A stretch of DNA of 64,000 bases. Source: Azohydromonas australica DSM 1124 (lineage in GTDB: Bacteria; Pseudomonadota; Gammaproteobacteria; Burkholderiales; Burkholderiaceae_C). The DNA is taken from the NCBI RefSeq assembly GCF_000430725.1, contig NZ_KE387211.1, forward strand, positions 155,007 through 219,006, written 5' to 3'. Each line of letters starts with the position of its first letter. The stretch's first letter is position 1. The position numbers and the translations under genes are program-made. Of this stretch, positions 62,286-64,000 are shown one piece after another. The notes beneath the pieces were generated by a model, which had not been told where the DNA came from, searched no databases, and saw only the letters and a program-made list of their open reading frames with translations.

Positions 62286-64000
62286 ATGTCCGCTTCTCCT
62301 GACCCCACAAGCACTTACCAGCGCCGCTTGGGCCCGCACCATTTCGCGCATCTGCGCGCCGTGGCGGACGGGCTGTCGATCCAGGCCTCGGCGCAGCGCT
62401 ACCTGGGCGTGGAGCACGGCAACGCGGCGATGGCGGCGCACCGGGGCGTCGTGCAGCGGCTGCGCTCCATCGCCCGGCGTGCGGGCGATCCGCGCTGGCG
62501 CCTGGTGGGACTGGTGATCCGCGGCATCGAGGGCGACGAGCGCCCTGCCCTGGCCGATTGGGCGGCAGCCAACGGGCTGGAGGGCTGGAGCGAGGCGGAA
62601 CTGCAGGAGCTGTACCGCCAAGCCTTTCCCGCCGAGCGGCGCAGCGCGCGCAACCAGCGGCTGCGCCAGCGCCAGATTGAGGCACTGCGGGCGTTGGAGC
62701 AGCTGGCGGCGGAGGCGCCCAAGGCGTCCGACGCAATCGCAGCGTGGTTCGATCCGCGCCTGGCGCAGCGGCTGCAGTCCAACGGCCTGCTGCTGCTGCA
62801 GGACCTGCAGACCGTGGTGGCGCGCGGCGGCTGCTGGTGGCGGGACATCGGGGCCATCGGCGTCACCAAGGCGCGGCGCATCGAGAGCTATCTGCAGCAG
62901 TTGCTGCCCGGAGCTTCGGCTGGTTCCGACGCGCTTCCTTCCCTGGTATCGGCTGCAGGCGCGCTGCCGGCCATGGCCGGCGTGGACCGCCGCCCGCGTT
63001 TCGACTTGGTCCCGGCGCTGCCGCCCGGTCACAACCGCGCGGACTTTGCCGGTATCGCCATCACGGCCGGCAGCGACGAGCAGGCGATCGAGCAATGGGT
63101 AGCGGCGCGTGCCGGCAGCCAGGCCACCGCGCGGGCGTACCGGCGCGAGGCACAACGCCTGCGGCTGTGGGCGGCGGTGGAGCGGGGCCGCTCGCTGTCC
63201 GCGCTCTCGGTTGAGGACTGCCTGGCCTACATGACCTTCCTGGAGCACGTGCCTGAGCGCTGGATCTCACGCCGGCGCGCCGCGCCGCTGGGCGAAGGCT
63301 GGGCGCCGTTCGCCGGACAGCTCACCCTCGCGAGCCGGCGCCAGGCGGTGTCGATCGTGGCCAGCTTTTTCGCCTGGCTGGTCAAGGGCGGCTACCTCGT
63401 GCACAACCCTTGGGAACTCGTGAACCGCCGTACCGGCGACGACATGAGCGTGCACGCGCTGGATTCTCGCGCCTTCGAACCGGCGGTCTGGGCAGCGATG
63501 CTGGCTTGGATCGAATCACAACCGTCCTCACATTCGCGCGAGCGAATGCTGTTCCTGCTGCGTTTCACCGAGGCAACGGGGCTGCGGGCGAGCGAGCTGA
63601 CCGCTGCGCGGCTGTCTGATCTGCGGCCCCTGGGCGGGCGGTGGGCGATGCAGGTGCAGGGCAAGGGCGCGAAGAAGCGCATTGCCGCGGTGCCTACGCA
63701 GGCGCTGCGCGCGCTGCAGGCTTACCTGGAGGCCCGCGGCCTGCCGCCGCTGGAGCGGGCCCCGGGTGACGCCCCGCTGGTAGCGAGCTTGACCGAGCCG
63801 GGGTCGAGCATCGGCTACCAGTCGTTGTACGAGACCGTTCGCGCGTGGCTGCGGCAGGCGATGCGGTGGGCGCCATTGACCGATGCGCAGCGTCAGACCG
63901 CGCGCAAGGCCTCGGTGCACTGGCTGCGCCACACCTGCGGCACGCGGGCACTGGAGCGCGGCGCGCCGCTGGAGGTGGTGCAGGCGCAGTTGGGCCACGC
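62286..64000 (+). CDS. Tyrosine recombinase with DUF3701 N-terminus, partial
   Basis: 571 visible residues, cut by the right edge. N-terminal DUF3701-type region (FAHLRAVADGLSIQASAQRYLG, LRSIARRAGDPRWRLVGLVIRG, RDIGAIGVTKARRIESYL), then a SAM-like core-binding domain (ARAYRREAQRLRLWA, FLEHVPERWISRRR) and the catalytic domain: Arg434 (TGLRASEL), Lys in GKGAKKRIA, His545 and Arg548 (HWLRHTCGT), His571 (LGH). The catalytic Tyr should lie about 9 residues past the edge. An in-frame GTG at 62280 is an alternative start. No flanking att sites were identified. Confidence 0.88.
   Translation, partial: MSASPDPTSTYQRRLGPHHFAHLRAVADGLSIQASAQRYLGVEHGNAAMAAHRGVVQRLRSIARRAGDPRWRLVGLVIRGIEGDERPALADWAAANGLEGWSEAELQELYRQAFPAERRSARNQRLRQRQIEALRALEQLAAEAPKASDAIAAWFDPRLAQRLQSNGLLLLQDLQTVVARGGCWWRDIGAIGVTKARRIESYLQQLLPGASAGSDALPSLVSAAGALPAMAGVDRRPRFDLVPALPPGHNRADFAGIAITAGSDEQAIEQWVAARAGSQATARAYRREAQRLRLWAAVERGRSLSALSVEDCLAYMTFLEHVPERWISRRRAAPLGEGWAPFAGQLTLASRRQAVSIVASFFAWLVKGGYLVHNPWELVNRRTGDDMSVHALDSRAFEPAVWAAMLAWIESQPSSHSRERMLFLLRFTEATGLRASELTAARLSDLRPLGGRWAMQVQGKGAKKRIAAVPTQALRALQAYLEARGLPPLERAPGDAPLVASLTEPGSSIGYQSLYETVRAWLRQAMRWAPLTDAQRQTARKASVHWLRHTCGTRALERGAPLEVVQAQLGH

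Overview
The window is uniformly GC-rich (roughly 70 %), uses almost only G/C-ending codons, and carries gene families typical of Burkholderiales: orphan TctC/Bug solute-binding proteins, LysR-heavy aromatic catabolism, a salicylate 5-hydroxylase of the NagGH type, gentisate-pathway genes and a czc-type efflux locus. I read it as a chromosomal segment of a Comamonadaceae-like betaproteobacterium; no genus is claimed. No rRNA, tRNA or CRISPR was seen.

Layout. (1) 0-7.6 kb, metal resistance: a leftward czc-like RND efflux operon (CzcI-like His-rich protein, TolC-type outer-membrane protein, small exported protein, periplasmic adaptor cut by the left edge), then a copper module: leftward CopZ chaperone behind a CueR/MerR-type promoter, and rightward His-rich and Met-rich secreted proteins, a DUF2933 membrane protein and a CopA-type P1B ATPase. 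(2) 7.6-11.2 kb, a leftward three-gene phosphorelay operon with 4-bp overlaps (CHASE3/GAF kinase, receiver-kinase, single-domain receiver). (3) 11.4-14 kb, SulP anion transporter plus beta-carbonic anhydrase, probably bicarbonate handling. (4) 14.4-20 kb, gentisate pathway: MarR regulator, divergent TctC protein, 3-hydroxybenzoate 6-hydroxylase, gentisate 1,2-dioxygenase, fumarylpyruvate hydrolase, maleylpyruvate isomerase. (5) 20-27.7 kb, a split spermidine-synthase-like pair, a double carboxymuconolactone-decarboxylase protein with a LysR, a TctC plus class II aldolase pair, a thioredoxin-fold/2-oxoglutarate oxygenase fusion and a second MarR. (6) 28-33.2 kb, gallate module: TctC, LysR, gallate dioxygenase, divergent shikimate-dehydrogenase-like protein, PDC-hydrolase-like amidohydrolase. 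(7) 33.4-40.4 kb, LysR plus NagGH-like salicylate 5-hydroxylase, TauE exporter, Pht5-like protein, OsmC, and a LysR with two HTH domains. (8) 40.4-45.3 kb, hybrid kinase, class II DAHP synthase, tandem lipoprotein paralogs. (9) 45.6-56.9 kb, a leftward glycogen island glgB-glgX-glgC-glgA-glgP-malQ. (10) 57-64 kb, SpmA/SpmB fusion, PAS chemoreceptor, unknown exported protein, cardiolipin-synthase-like PLD enzyme, and a DUF3701-type tyrosine recombinase cut by the right edge.

How the parts connect. NagGH (region 7) would make gentisate from salicylate and 3HB 6-hydroxylase (region 4) would make it from 3-hydroxybenzoate; both feed the gentisate ring-cleavage operon to pyruvate and fumarate. The gallate module opens gallate to products hydrolysed by the LigI-like enzyme; the atypical shikimate dehydrogenase in that operon suggests entry from hydroaromatics. 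Two regulatory architectures are directly visible: two tandem pairs of abutting 15-mers that tie the MarR to both its divergent TctC gene and the gentisate operon, and a 96-bp duplicated control region placed at the same distance from the start codons of the region-6 TctC and of gallate dioxygenase, which suggests co-regulation by the LysR between them.
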